A stretch of 64,000 nucleotides of DNA. Origin: Neolewinella litorea. Its GTDB lineage: Bacteria > Bacteroidota > Bacteroidia > Chitinophagales > Saprospiraceae. The notes beneath the pieces were generated by a model. The model did not search any database, had not been told where the DNA came from, and saw only the letters and a list, made by a program, of their open reading frames with translations. The translations under genes and the position numbers were made by a program. The DNA lies in the NCBI RefSeq assembly GCF_004803465.1, contig NZ_SRSF01000007.1, forward strand, positions 1 through 64,000, in the 5' to 3' direction. Of the stretch, positions 35,195 through 43,801 are shown in pieces. Numbering within the stretch: the first letter of the stretch is position 1; every line of letters starts with the position of its first letter.

Positions 35195-36280
35195 TCACAA
35201 GTCTAGCGTCAGCCGGCTCTCTTCCAGGTAGCGGGTGATCACGCGGGGCAGGGCGTAGCGCTCCAATTCCCACCGTTCGATCCGCAGGTAGTGGGCCGGC
35301 AGTTGGCCCATAGTAGACCACCGGAAGCGGTGGAAGATCACCCCGATCCGCTGGTGCGTTAGCTGGTGGAGGAAGGGGGTGCTCCGTCCTTCGTAGTGCA
35401 GTTCGGCAGCGGGCAGCCAGTCCGGCCATTCGTCCAGTTCCATCAGGGCGGCGGGGCGCAGGTCCAGGGTCGGGGCTTCGAGCAAGGGAAACTGGTACAG
35501 CTGACGCCAGATGTCGCGTTCCTCACGGCGGTGGATCAGGAAGCGGCCGGCTTCGTCGGTGAGGACCAGATAATGAAAGAAACGTTCGCGCCGCTTGCCC
35601 GATTTGCCCTTCACGGGCAGTTCGTACACCCGGTCCTGCGCCAAGGCCCGGCAGCGGTCGGCGAGCGGACAGCTGGGGCACTGCGGGGCCTTGGGGGTGC
35701 AGACCAGCGCTCCGAAGTCCATGATGGCCTGATTAAAAGTGGCCGCGGGGGTATCGCCGAGGGCCGCGTCGACCAGAGATTGGAAGTGTTTTTTACCAGG
35801 ACCGGTATCTATGGGAGTGGGGTCGCCGGCATAGCGGGCCAGGATGCGGAACACGTTACCGTCCAGCACCGCCACCTGCCGGTCGAAGGCGAAGGAGGCG
35901 ATAGCGGCCGCGGTGTAGGGGCCCACGCCAGGTAGGGTGAGCAATCCTTCGTAGGTGGCCGGAAACCGGCCATCGTATTGTTCGACCACCTTGCGGGCTG
36001 CCTTCAACAGGTTGCGGGCGCGGGAATAGTACCCCAGTCCCTCCCAGTGTTTCATCACCTCGGCGTCAGGAGCGGCGGCCAGATCGGCCACGGTGGGGTA
36101 AGCCGCCACGAAGCGTTCGAAGTAGGGCAGCCCCTGGGCTACGCGCGTTTGCTGCAGGATGATCTCGCTCAGCCAGACGCGGTAGGGGTTGCGGTCACCC
36201 TTCCACGGCATCGGACGGCGATCTGGTCGGTACCATCCGGTGAGCTTACGGCCGAAAAGCGGCCAATCCACTTTATCCAT
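35195..36280 (-). CDS. mutY: A/G-specific adenine glycosylase MutY
   Basis: A 361-residue base-excision-repair enzyme that removes A mispaired with 8-oxoG. It has the HhH-GPD domain (LPGVGPYTAAAIASFAF, then catalytic Asp in AVLDGNVFRIL) and a 4Fe-4S loop with C-x6-C-x2-C-x5-C spacing (CTPKAPQCPSCPLADRC). A C-terminal NUDIX-like recognition domain (about 225-361) follows. Length is normal. It is upstream of ssb on the same strand. Confidence 0.97.
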   Translation of the reverse strand: MDKVDWPLFGRKLTGWYRPDRRPMPWKGDRNPYRVWLSEIILQQTRVAQGLPYFERFVAAYPTVADLAAAPDAEVMKHWEGLGYYSRARNLLKAARKVVEQYDGRFPATYEGLLTLPGVGPYTAAAIASFAFDRQVAVLDGNVFRILARYAGDPTPIDTGPGKKHFQSLVDAALGDTPAATFNQAIMDFGALVCTPKAPQCPSCPLADRCRALAQDRVYELPVKGKSGKRRERFFHYLVLTDEAGRFLIHRREERDIWRQLYQFPLLEAPTLDLRPAALMELDEWPDWLPAAELHYEGRSTPFLHQLTHQRIGVIFHRFRWSTMGQLPAHYLRIERWELERYALPRVITRYLEESRLTLDL

Positions 36281-36344
36281 GCAAGCAGAAGGGGTGGGCC
36301 GGGCGTAAAGTTGCCCGGTCGGAAGAAGATGGTGCGATCTGCCC

Positions 36345-36869
36345 CTACTGGGTTTGGCGCAGTTTGCCGTACTGGCGGGCGATCTGGGCCTTCAGGTCTT
36401 TGCGGGCAAAGAAGATCCGACTCTTCACCGTGCCGAGGGGCAGTCCGAGCTGGTCGGCGATCTCCTGGTACTTGAAGCCCTGGTAGTGCATCAGGAAGGG
36501 GATGCGGGTAGACGAATCCAGCTCGTCGATCATCTCCGTAAGTTCCTTGATCAGGATGTCGCTTTCCGCCGAGTTCTCGATGGAGTGGGCGCCCGAGTTG
36601 AGGTAGTACAGGTTGTCGGTGTTGTCCATGATGGTGTTGGCCTTCACCTTCTTCCGGTAGTTGTTGATGAAGATGTTCTTCATGATGGTGAAGAGCCAGG
36701 CCTTCAGGTTCGTTCCCGGCCGGAACTTGTCGCGGTTCGTAATGGCCCGAAAGGCCGTTTCCTGGTACAGGTCCTTGGCATCCTCCGAATTCTTCGTCAG
36801 GTTATAGGCGAAGGAGTGAAGGACGGTGGTCTGTTGATTAAACTGCACAAAAAATTCGGGCTGTGACAT
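36345..36869 (-). CDS. ECF-like sigma-70 factor
   Basis: A 174-residue sigma factor with only regions 2 and 4. Region 2 is LHSFAYNLTKNSEDAKDLYQ, then ETAFRAI...NLKAWLFTIMKNIFIN; region 4 is STRIPFLMHYQGFKYQEIAD, then QLGLPLGTVKSRIFFARKDL. No fused anti-sigma part is present and no anti-sigma gene adjoins it. It lies downstream of nusA with about 276 bp between; most of that gap (36870-37087) shows no gene. Confidence 0.92.
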   Translation of the reverse strand: MSQPEFFVQFNQQTTVLHSFAYNLTKNSEDAKDLYQETAFRAITNRDKFRPGTNLKAWLFTIMKNIFINNYRKKVKANTIMDNTDNLYYLNSGAHSIENSAESDILIKELTEMIDELDSSTRIPFLMHYQGFKYQEIADQLGLPLGTVKSRIFFARKDLKAQIARQYGKLRQTQ

Positions 36870-37087
36870 GATTGGGGGGGCCGGGGCCAGTTTGTTTAAG
36901 GGAAGTAAGGTCTGGGTTATATATAGAAGACGCTTATGTGGCCTTTAGGTGGTTTTATTTTCACATTCCGGCCATGGTGCCCCGACGTCATCGGGCTGCA
37001 GTAGCGAGTATATGCCTAGAAAACTGCTGTACCTACATCAATGTTCTAAAAAACTTTCTGAAAAAAGTGAAAGTTAGCTGGCCGACA

Positions 37088-37125
37088 TAAAAATGCCCGC
37101 TACGGATTCCGTAGCGGGCATTTTG
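37088..37125 (-). terminator. Rho-independent terminator after nusA
   Basis: On the minus strand AATGCCCGCTACGG pairs with CCGTAGCGGGCATT across a 2-nt loop and is followed by TTTATG. It lies 20 bp after the nusA stop and closes the rimP-nusA transcript. Confidence 0.93.
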
Positions 37126-37145
37126 CTTAAGTATGGAAGACTGGA

Positions 37146-38399
37146 CTATTCCTCGACGTAGCGCACGTCGTCGAACTCCGCGGCCAATACCCGCAGCACG
37201 TTCATGATGGTCTCCTCCTCCAAGTCGGTGCGGCGCACGAGGTCTTCGGGGCTCATTTCGAGCACCGAGCGGGCGGTATCCAGGCCGATACCCTTGAGGG
37301 CATCGATGACCCAGCTTTCGATCTCGTCGCTGAATTCTTCCAGGTCGACATCGTCGATCTCCACTTCGTTGTTACGGTAGACGTCGATCTCGAAGTCTAC
37401 GAGGCGGCTGGCCAGTTTGATGTTGGTGCCGCCCTTGCCGATGGCCAGGCTTACCTGGTCGGGCTCGAGGTACACCTTGGCCCGGCGGTTCTCCATATCG
37501 ATGTCGATGTTGGACACGCGGGCCGGGGTGAGCGAGCGCTGGATGTAGAGGTTGGTGTTGCTGGTGTAGGGGATCACGTCGATGTTCTCCTGGTTCAGCT
37601 CCCGGACGATGCCGTGGATGCGGGAACCTTTCATGCCGACGCAGGCGCCTACGGGGTCGATGCGGTCGTCGTAACTCTCCACGCTGACCTTCGCCCGTTC
37701 GCCGGGAATGCGTACGATCCCTTTGATGGTGATGAGTCCGTCCTCAATTTCGGGTACCTCCTGCTCCATGAGCTTGGCCAGGAAGCGCTCGTCGGTGCGG
37801 CTCACGATGACTACGGGGTTGTTGTTGCGCATCTCCACTTCCTTGATGACGCCACGTACCATATCGCCCTTGCGGAAGTAGTCGCCGCGGATGGTTTCGT
37901 TGCGGGGCATGACGAGCTCGCGCCCGTTGGCGTCGTCGATCACCAGCACCTCGCGTTTGAGGATCTGCTGTACTTCGCAGAGCACCAGTTCGCCCACCCG
38001 TTCGGTGTAGCTGCGGTAAATCTCGTCCTTCTCCAGGTCCATGATCCGGCTGATGAGGGTCTGCCGGGCGGCCATGATGCTGCGGCGGCCGAAGTCCTCG
38101 AGGAAGAGCTGCTCGTAGCATTCCTCTCCTACCTCGTAGGCTTCGTCGATCGCGATGGCTTCCGAGTAGGAGATCTGCGAAAGCTCGTCGGTCACTTCGC
38201 CGTCGGGTACGATCATGCGGACGCGCCACAGTTCCAGGTCGCCCTTGTTGGCGTTGACGATGATGTCGAAGTTCTCGTCGGTGGTGAATTTTTTCTTGAT
38301 CAGCGTGCGGAACACATCTTCCAGTACCCGCACCATGGTGGGACTGTCGATGCTTTTGCCGGAGCTGAATTCCTTGAAGGTGTCAACCAGGTTCATCAT
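37146..38399 (-). CDS. nusA: Transcription termination/antitermination protein NusA
   Basis: A 417-residue NusA: N-terminal RNA-polymerase-binding domain (about 1-130), S1 domain (about 135-200, ELVMPRNETIRGDYFRKGDM), two KH domains (GACVGMKGSRIHGIVRELNQ, then AIGKGGTNIKLASRLVDFEI) and a short acidic C-terminal part with one helix-hairpin-helix (VIDALKGIGLDTARSVLEMS). It lacks the extra acidic repeats of gammaproteobacterial NusA. It is 2 bp downstream of rimP. infB, usually next, is 12 kb away. Confidence 0.97.
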   Translation of the reverse strand: MMNLVDTFKEFSSGKSIDSPTMVRVLEDVFRTLIKKKFTTDENFDIIVNANKGDLELWRVRMIVPDGEVTDELSQISYSEAIAIDEAYEVGEECYEQLFLEDFGRRSIMAARQTLISRIMDLEKDEIYRSYTERVGELVLCEVQQILKREVLVIDDANGRELVMPRNETIRGDYFRKGDMVRGVIKEVEMRNNNPVVIVSRTDERFLAKLMEQEVPEIEDGLITIKGIVRIPGERAKVSVESYDDRIDPVGACVGMKGSRIHGIVRELNQENIDVIPYTSNTNLYIQRSLTPARVSNIDIDMENRRAKVYLEPDQVSLAIGKGGTNIKLASRLVDFEIDVYRNNEVEIDDVDLEEFSDEIESWVIDALKGIGLDTARSVLEMSPEDLVRRTDLEEETIMNVLRVLAAEFDDVRYVEE

Positions 38400-38401
38400 G
38401 G

Positions 38402-38872
38402 TTAGAAGGATATTTTGACGATGGATTTTTTAATGGCGTCGGTGGCAATGTTGATGTCCTCGACGACGGTCTTTTTGCGTTTGCCGTCCTTGATGCGCTG
38501 CTTGGCTTCGAGGACGACTTCAGTAGGGGTGGCGGCCTTGAGGACGCCGGTGTAGGATTCACCCTCCGTGGTGGTGACTTCCAGGGTACGCCCGACGTTC
38601 TTCAGGTACTGGCGGTAAAACTTCAGGGGGCGGTCTACGCCTGGACTGCTCACGTCCAGGATGTATTCCTCGCCGAGCGGCTTGGCTTCGTCCAGGTAAC
38701 TTTCAAGATAACGACTTATGCGCTGACATTTGGCAAACGTCATGGCCGAATCGCTGTCGACGAACACTTCCAGCTTCTTGTTGGAGTGGTTGACGTCGAC
38801 GACGAAACAGTCGCGGAACTCTTCCTCGGTGTCGAAGAAGGTTTCCAGCAGGTTGGTGATCGTTTCTTCCAT
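38402..38872 (-). CDS. rimP: Ribosome maturation factor RimP
   Basis: A 156-residue RimP needed for 30S subunit maturation. Motifs are FFDTEEEFRDCFVVDVNHSN, KLEVFVDSDSAMTFAKCQRI (the DSD region), YILDVSSPGVDRPLKFYRQY and the C-terminal SH3-like part with EVVLEAKQRIKDGKRKKTVV. Its start is 117 bp downstream of a TATCTTTG box, with a terminator-like hairpin in between. It heads the rimP-nusA operon. Confidence 0.95.
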   Translation of the reverse strand: MEETITNLLETFFDTEEEFRDCFVVDVNHSNKKLEVFVDSDSAMTFAKCQRISRYLESYLDEAKPLGEEYILDVSSPGVDRPLKFYRQYLKNVGRTLEVTTTEGESYTGVLKAATPTEVVLEAKQRIKDGKRKKTVVEDINIATDAIKKSIVKISF

Positions 38873-38933
38873 TGGTATTCATTGCACCCCCGAGGGCGAT
38901 CGGGGCGCCCGCCCAAAAGGCTGGCAGGTACAC

Positions 38934-38962
38934 AAAAAAGAGGGAACCTCGCGGTTCCCTCT
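38934..38962 (-). terminator. Terminator hairpin: end of the SulP transcript and/or leader attenuator of rimP-nusA
   Basis: Minus-strand AGAGGGAACC-GCGA-GGTTCCCTCT is a perfect 10-bp stem followed by TTTTT. It is 71 bp after the SulP stop. A TATCTTTG promoter box at 38989-38996 lies on its upstream side, so rimP transcripts from that box would cross it. Confidence 0.9.
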
Positions 38963-38988
38963 GCTGACGTTTTTACGGCCTTGTTTGG

Positions 38989-38996
38989 CAAAGATA
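38989..38996 (-). promoter_or_regulatory. -7 promoter box (TATCTTTG) upstream of rimP
   Basis: A perfect TAnnTTTG match in the SulP-rimP gap on the coding strand of rimP. The -33 element is not obvious. Transcripts would carry a leader of about 110 nt with the hairpin at 38934-38962. Confidence 0.45.
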
Positions 38997-39032
38997 ACGC
39001 ATTGTGTTGAATATAGTTGCATGCCGCCCGGC

Positions 39033-40730
39033 CTAGTCGTGCTGCACCGCCGGCCGACTCCAGTCGCGGGGCTCCCCGCGGTCGTGGTGGTACCGTATGG
39101 CATCCTGGATAGAAAGGAAGTGAGCCTCCGCCCCCATACGCTCCATGAGGCCCGAGCGAAACAGGAAATCCCGAACCGGCCCAATTGCGCCGCTCAGGTA
39201 GAGCGCGATGCCCCGGCTGTGCAGACCCTCGTAGAGCTGCTCCAGGGCGTGCAGACCGGTGGTGTCGAGGTCGTTGATGGTGTGCGCGTCGACCACTACC
39301 GCCCGCAGTTGTTTGCCCCGCTCCTCGGCCATGCCCAGGATGCGGTCGCCGAAGAATTCAGCATTGCCGAAGTAAAGCTCCGCGTCAAAACGCACGATCA
39401 GCAACTCCGGGTCCACCTCCGCCTCCTCGAAGCGATTGACGTTCCGGAAGGCGTTGGTACCCGGTATCCGACCGAGTTCGGCAAGGTGGGGCCGCGCCGC
39501 CCGCAGGAAAACGAAGGTGAGCGAAAGCGCCACCCCGCCGGCGATTCCGTACTGCAGGCCGGCGAAGAGCGTGAACAGGAAAGTCACCAGCAGGACCGCC
39601 AATTCCCGGGGGGCCAGCCGGTACAGCCGCTGCATCTCATCCAGGTCGAAGAGCTTACCCACCGAAAAGATGATGATGGCCGCCAGCACCGGCACCGGCA
39701 GGTAATAGAACAGGGGGGTGAGGAAGAGCAACACCAGCGCCAGCAGCACCAGGCTTATCATTCCAGCCAACGGACTCCGCCCCCCGCTCTCCTCCAGCAC
39801 CGCCGACCGCCCGAAACTGGCTGAAGTGGGGATGGCGGAAAAGAAACTGCCCGCGATCTTCGAAAGCCCCAAGGCAATCAACTCCCGGTTGGGCCGCACG
39901 TGGTAGTAGCCGTGCCGGGTGCCCAGGGCCTGACCAATGGAAAGCGTCTCCACGAAACTGATCAGGGCCAGTACCGCCGCTACGGGCAGCAACTCAATCA
40001 CCGTCGACCACCCCACCTCCGGCACCGAGAAGCCGGGCAGGCCCGCCGGCACCTCACCGACCACGCCGATGCCGATCCGGTCGAGCCGCAGCCAATAGAC
40101 GGCCAGAGTGGCCACGATCACCCATACCAGCATCACCGGGAAACGAGGCTTCCACCGTTTGCCCGCCGCCAGGACCAAAAGGGTCAGCCCCCCCAGCAAT
40201 GCCGTAGGCCAGTGGAAGCTGTCGAGGTGGATCAAAAACTGCCGAACGGTATCGTGCAAGTAGGTGGTACGCGGCATGTCGAGCCCCAGGAAGGATTTGA
40301 CCTGCGAAGCCACGATCAGCAGGGCGGCGGCCGATACGAATCCCGATAGCACGGGCCGACTGAGCAAGCTCACCAGTCCGCCCAGCCGCAGCAGGCCGAA
40401 GATCAGTTGCAAGCCGCCCGTCAGCGCCGCCAGCACGACGGCCAGCGCCAGGAAGTCCGGCGAATTAGGTGTAGCCAGGTGAGAAAGCCCACTCAGGGTA
40501 AGCAGACTGGCCAGGGCCGTGGGGCCCACGGCTACGTGCGGACTGCTCGAAAGCAGGGTGTACACCAGCAAGGGAACCACGGCCGCGTAGAGGCCATATA
40601 CGGGGTCGACACCCGCCAGCAATCCGTAGGCCATAGCCTGAGGGATCAGAACGACCGTAACCGTGAGCCCGGCGATGAGGTCCCGGCGCACGTCAGGGGC
40701 GGCGTAATCAGGGGGGCGGGGAAACCACAT
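39033..40730 (-). CDS. SulP-family anion transporter with STAS domain
   Basis: A 565-residue inner-membrane transporter (SLC26/SulP), probably for sulfate or bicarbonate. About 12-14 hydrophobic helices start with RRDLIAGLTVTVVLIPQAMA and YGLLAGVDPVYGLYAAVVPL. SFGRSAVLEESGGRSPLAGM follows mid-protein. The C-terminal STAS domain is about residues 435-545 (DAELYFGNAEFFGDRI and VVDAHTINDLDTTGLHALEQ). It is 6 bp downstream of the persulfide dioxygenase gene, so the two are an operon. That context favours a sulfur oxyanion substrate (inference). Confidence 0.94.
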   Translation of the reverse strand: MWFPRPPDYAAPDVRRDLIAGLTVTVVLIPQAMAYGLLAGVDPVYGLYAAVVPLLVYTLLSSSPHVAVGPTALASLLTLSGLSHLATPNSPDFLALAVVLAALTGGLQLIFGLLRLGGLVSLLSRPVLSGFVSAAALLIVASQVKSFLGLDMPRTTYLHDTVRQFLIHLDSFHWPTALLGGLTLLVLAAGKRWKPRFPVMLVWVIVATLAVYWLRLDRIGIGVVGEVPAGLPGFSVPEVGWSTVIELLPVAAVLALISFVETLSIGQALGTRHGYYHVRPNRELIALGLSKIAGSFFSAIPTSASFGRSAVLEESGGRSPLAGMISLVLLALVLLFLTPLFYYLPVPVLAAIIIFSVGKLFDLDEMQRLYRLAPRELAVLLVTFLFTLFAGLQYGIAGGVALSLTFVFLRAARPHLAELGRIPGTNAFRNVNRFEEAEVDPELLIVRFDAELYFGNAEFFGDRILGMAEERGKQLRAVVVDAHTINDLDTTGLHALEQLYEGLHSRGIALYLSGAIGPVRDFLFRSGLMERMGAEAHFLSIQDAIRYHHDRGEPRDWSRPAVQHD

Positions 40731-40736
40731 GCGCGC

Positions 40737-42113
40737 TTAAGCGTCGACGGACTCCCGCGCCAGGATGTCGACCACCTTGTCCTGCACATTTACCAGCCGG
40801 TCGAAGCCCCGTGCCTTCAGGATGCTGCTCGCGATGGTGGACCGGTACCCGCTCCCACAGTGCAGGTGGTACTGTTGTTTTGTATCCAGGGAGTTGGTGG
40901 CTGCGGTCAGTCGCGAAAGCGGCAGGTTGCGCGCATCCCGCAGGTGGCCGGCCGCGTACTCGCTTTCCTTGCGTACGTCGAGTATGGCCTCTGCCGCACC
41001 GGGCTGGAAGTCGGCCGCGGCTATCGTTTCTATGGTGTCGATCTCTCCGCCGTAGGCCTTCCAAGCCGCGATGCCGCCGTCGAGGTAACCGAGGGCGTTG
41101 TCGTAGCCGACCCGGCTGAGGCGTTCTACGGTTTCGGCTTCCCGCCCCGGATCGGTGACGAGCAGGATGGGTTGCTGCAGGTCGGGTACCAACTCACCGA
41201 CCCAGGGGGCGAAGCTGCCGTCTAGTCCGACGAAGATGCTGTTGGGAATGAACCCTTTAACAAACTCCTCCTTGGAGCGCACGTCCAGCACAAGGGCCAT
41301 TTCGTGGTTGGCCACCTCCTCAAATTGCTTTGGCTTGAGGGCTACGGCACCGCGGTCCATAACTTCGTTGAAGGCGGCATAGCCGGCCTTATTGAGGCGC
41401 ACGTTCTCACTGAAGTACGCCGGTGGGGCGGCCAGTCCTTCGGTGACTTCCCTGACAAATTCTTCCCGCGTCATGTCCTCCCGCAGGGCGTAGTTGGTGG
41501 CTTTCTGGTTGCCGAGGGTGTCGGTTGTTTCCCGACTCATCTTCTTGCCGCAGGCCGACCCGGCGCCGTGGGCGGGATACACGATGACGTCGTCGGGCAG
41601 CACCATGATCTTCCGGCGGAGGCTGTCGTACAGCAAGCCGGCCAGGTCTTCGGTGGTCAGGGCCCCTTTCTTCTGAGCCAGATCCGGGCGTCCCACGTCG
41701 CCGATGAACAAGGTGTCGCCGCTGAATATGGCGTGGGGCCTTCCATCCTCGTCGAGGAGTAGGTACGTGGTGCTTTCCAGGGTATGCCCGGGCGTGTGCA
41801 GGGCCCGGATGGTCAGGTCACCGAGCTGGAACTCCTCCCCATCGGCGGCCTCGTACTTGTCGTATTCGGTCTTCGCCCCCGGTCCGTACACGATCTGGGC
41901 GCCCGTTTCCTTTGCCAGGTCGAGGTGGCCGCTTACAAAGTCGGCGTGAAAGTGGGTCTCAAAGATGTACTTAATCGTATCACCCGCTTCCTTCGCCTTC
42001 TGAATGTAGGGTGCGGGACTGCGCAGGGGGTCCACAATGGCGGCTTCTCCCTTACTAGCGATATAGTAGGCACCCTGGGCCAGACAGCCGGTATAGATTT
42101 GCTCGATGGTCAT
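40737..42113 (-). CDS. CstB-like persulfide dioxygenase / pseudorhodanese / rhodanese fusion
   Basis: A 458-residue protein with three parts. The metallo-beta-lactamase-fold persulfide dioxygenase (about 1-250) has H54, H56, D58 and H63 in THFHADFVSGH, later HTPGHT and FSGDTLFIGDVGRPDL. The first rhodanese-like domain (about 265-355, VLDVRSKEEFVKGFIPNSIF) has no Cys at its active loop (LLVTDPGREAE). The second rhodanese (about 370-458, ILDVRKESEYAAGHLRDARN) has the catalytic Cys in HCGSGYRS. This order matches CstB, which oxidises persulfides and makes thiosulfate. The product may leave or enter through the adjacent SulP transporter. Confidence 0.9.
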   Translation of the reverse strand: MTIEQIYTGCLAQGAYYIASKGEAAIVDPLRSPAPYIQKAKEAGDTIKYIFETHFHADFVSGHLDLAKETGAQIVYGPGAKTEYDKYEAADGEEFQLGDLTIRALHTPGHTLESTTYLLLDEDGRPHAIFSGDTLFIGDVGRPDLAQKKGALTTEDLAGLLYDSLRRKIMVLPDDVIVYPAHGAGSACGKKMSRETTDTLGNQKATNYALREDMTREEFVREVTEGLAAPPAYFSENVRLNKAGYAAFNEVMDRGAVALKPKQFEEVANHEMALVLDVRSKEEFVKGFIPNSIFVGLDGSFAPWVGELVPDLQQPILLVTDPGREAETVERLSRVGYDNALGYLDGGIAAWKAYGGEIDTIETIAAADFQPGAAEAILDVRKESEYAAGHLRDARNLPLSRLTAATNSLDTKQQYHLHCGSGYRSTIASSILKARGFDRLVNVQDKVVDILARESVDA

Positions 42114-42186
42114 TGGTCAATATTTATATGAAGGTTCCTTCATGTGACAAAAGGCGCCAACGACAATATGGTTGAGTCGGACCATC

Positions 42187-43713
42187 TCACTCTGCGCAGG
42201 GCAGCAGGTCAAATTGGGTATGATTGCGGCTGCGGGCGTAGCGGTAGTCGGCGATGTAGGCGTCCAGATCGTAGGTGCGGCGGCCGTAGGTGGGGGTGTA
42301 GCGCACGGTGTCCCAACGGACGGTGCGGGGGTCGGCGTGGCGCGGGTCGTCCGAGGCGCGCATCCAGTCGGAAAGCTGTTCCTCCAGCACTTCCCTGGCC
42401 CGCGCATAGCGCATCTCTGCGGCCACGTTGCGGATCTGGTGAGGGTCCACTTGCAAGTCATAGAGTTCGGTGGCCGGCCGTTTGCCGAAGGACAGGCGGT
42501 AGTGGTCGGTTTGCCCGCCGGCCAGGATGAGCATCTTGGTGATCGAATTATCGACGTCGCCGTAGGCGCCCACGCTCAGCACCGCCTCGGGGTCACCGGC
42601 CGGCCAGCGCTCGGGGTAGAAATTGCGCAGGTAGAGAAAGGAGTCGTTGCGGACGCCCCGCACGGCGTAGCTGCCGGAGTCGGCCCTCACCTGGGCGTGG
42701 CGCTCCCGCTCCAGGAAGACGTGATCCGCCCCCGGGACTGTGGCGTCCGCCAATTCCGGCAGGATGCTGGGCAGGGTCATGTGGGCCGGCACTTCCAGCC
42801 CGGCTGCGACCAGGAAGGTGGCGGCCAGGGAACCGAGGTTGACGTAGGAGTGGCGCACGGTCCCCGCCGGAATGCGATCGGGCCAGTGGGCCACGAAGGG
42901 CATCCGGGTGCCGGCGTCGTAGAGGTTGGCCTTGGCCCGGGGAAAGGGCATGCCGTTGTCGCTGGTCACGATGATGAGGGTGTTGTCCAGTTCGCCGCTA
43001 CTTTCCAGCAGATCAACCACTTCGCCCAGGTGACGGTCAAAGCGCTCCACTTCGGCGTAGTAGTCCAGTAGGTCATTGCGTACGCATGGTAAGTCGGGAA
43101 AAAAGGGAGGGACGTTCACGGAGTCTGCCTCCATGCCCGACCAGGCGCCGAGGTTGGTCAGGTACTCGCGGTGGGGGTCCTGGCTGCCGAACCAGTAGCA
43201 AAAGGGTTGTCCTTCCTGCCGCGCGTCCAGCAGTTGGGTGATGTCGTCGTAGGTCCGGCCGGCAGGGTTATGCGTCCAGCCGGTGCTGCGGAAGTCGCCA
43301 GGCCCCCAGCCTTTTTGGTCGTGGCCGACAAGGTAGCCGGCCTGCTCCAGCTCGCGGGGGTAAACGGTGGCCCCTGCGCTGAATTCCGGCCAGAGGTTGC
43401 CCATGGCGCCGTTTTGGTGGGGGTAACGGCCGGTGAGGATGCTGGCCCGCGACGGACTGCAGCTGGGGCTGGCGCAGTAGGCGTTCGTGAAGAGCATGCC
43501 GCCCGCCGCGAGCCAGTCGAAATTTGGCGTCTGCACCACCGGGTCGCCGTAGGCACCGGCGTGGGGGTACGACCAGTCATCGGCCAGGAAAAGAAGGATG
43601 TTCGGCCGCTCCGGGGCAGGCAGCCGGCGGGCATTGGTCGCCAGCAAAGCGGCAAAGCCACAAATCAGCAGCAGCAGCGCGGCGTAACGGAGGCGGTAAG
43701 TCGGGCAGTTCAT
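42187..43713 (-). CDS. Exported sulfatase (formylglycine type)
   Basis: A 508-residue sulfatase with an N-terminal membrane/signal segment (about 10-26). The formylglycine site is C85 in SCSPSRASILTG, matching the C-x-P-S-R rule. Metal ligands include D45/D46 (LFLADDWSYP), and DNGMPFPRAK and the GTRMPFVAHWP region match heparan-N-sulfatase-like (S1_8-type) sulfatases. It needs a maturase encoded elsewhere. The substrate is probably a sulfated glycan. It is next to the persulfide dioxygenase gene (73-bp gap) but that may be chance. Confidence 0.93.
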   Translation of the reverse strand: MNCPTYRLRYAALLLLICGFAALLATNARRLPAPERPNILLFLADDWSYPHAGAYGDPVVQTPNFDWLAAGGMLFTNAYCASPSCSPSRASILTGRYPHQNGAMGNLWPEFSAGATVYPRELEQAGYLVGHDQKGWGPGDFRSTGWTHNPAGRTYDDITQLLDARQEGQPFCYWFGSQDPHREYLTNLGAWSGMEADSVNVPPFFPDLPCVRNDLLDYYAEVERFDRHLGEVVDLLESSGELDNTLIIVTSDNGMPFPRAKANLYDAGTRMPFVAHWPDRIPAGTVRHSYVNLGSLAATFLVAAGLEVPAHMTLPSILPELADATVPGADHVFLERERHAQVRADSGSYAVRGVRNDSFLYLRNFYPERWPAGDPEAVLSVGAYGDVDNSITKMLILAGGQTDHYRLSFGKRPATELYDLQVDPHQIRNVAAEMRYARAREVLEEQLSDWMRASDDPRHADPRTVRWDTVRYTPTYGRRTYDLDAYIADYRYARSRNHTQFDLLPCAE

Positions 43714-43801
43714 GAACGATGCGTTTGCATCAATATCGCAAGCTCACCGCAAACCGCTCACCTTCGTACTTATTCCTTCCTCCTTCCGACTTCGTGCTTT
43801 C

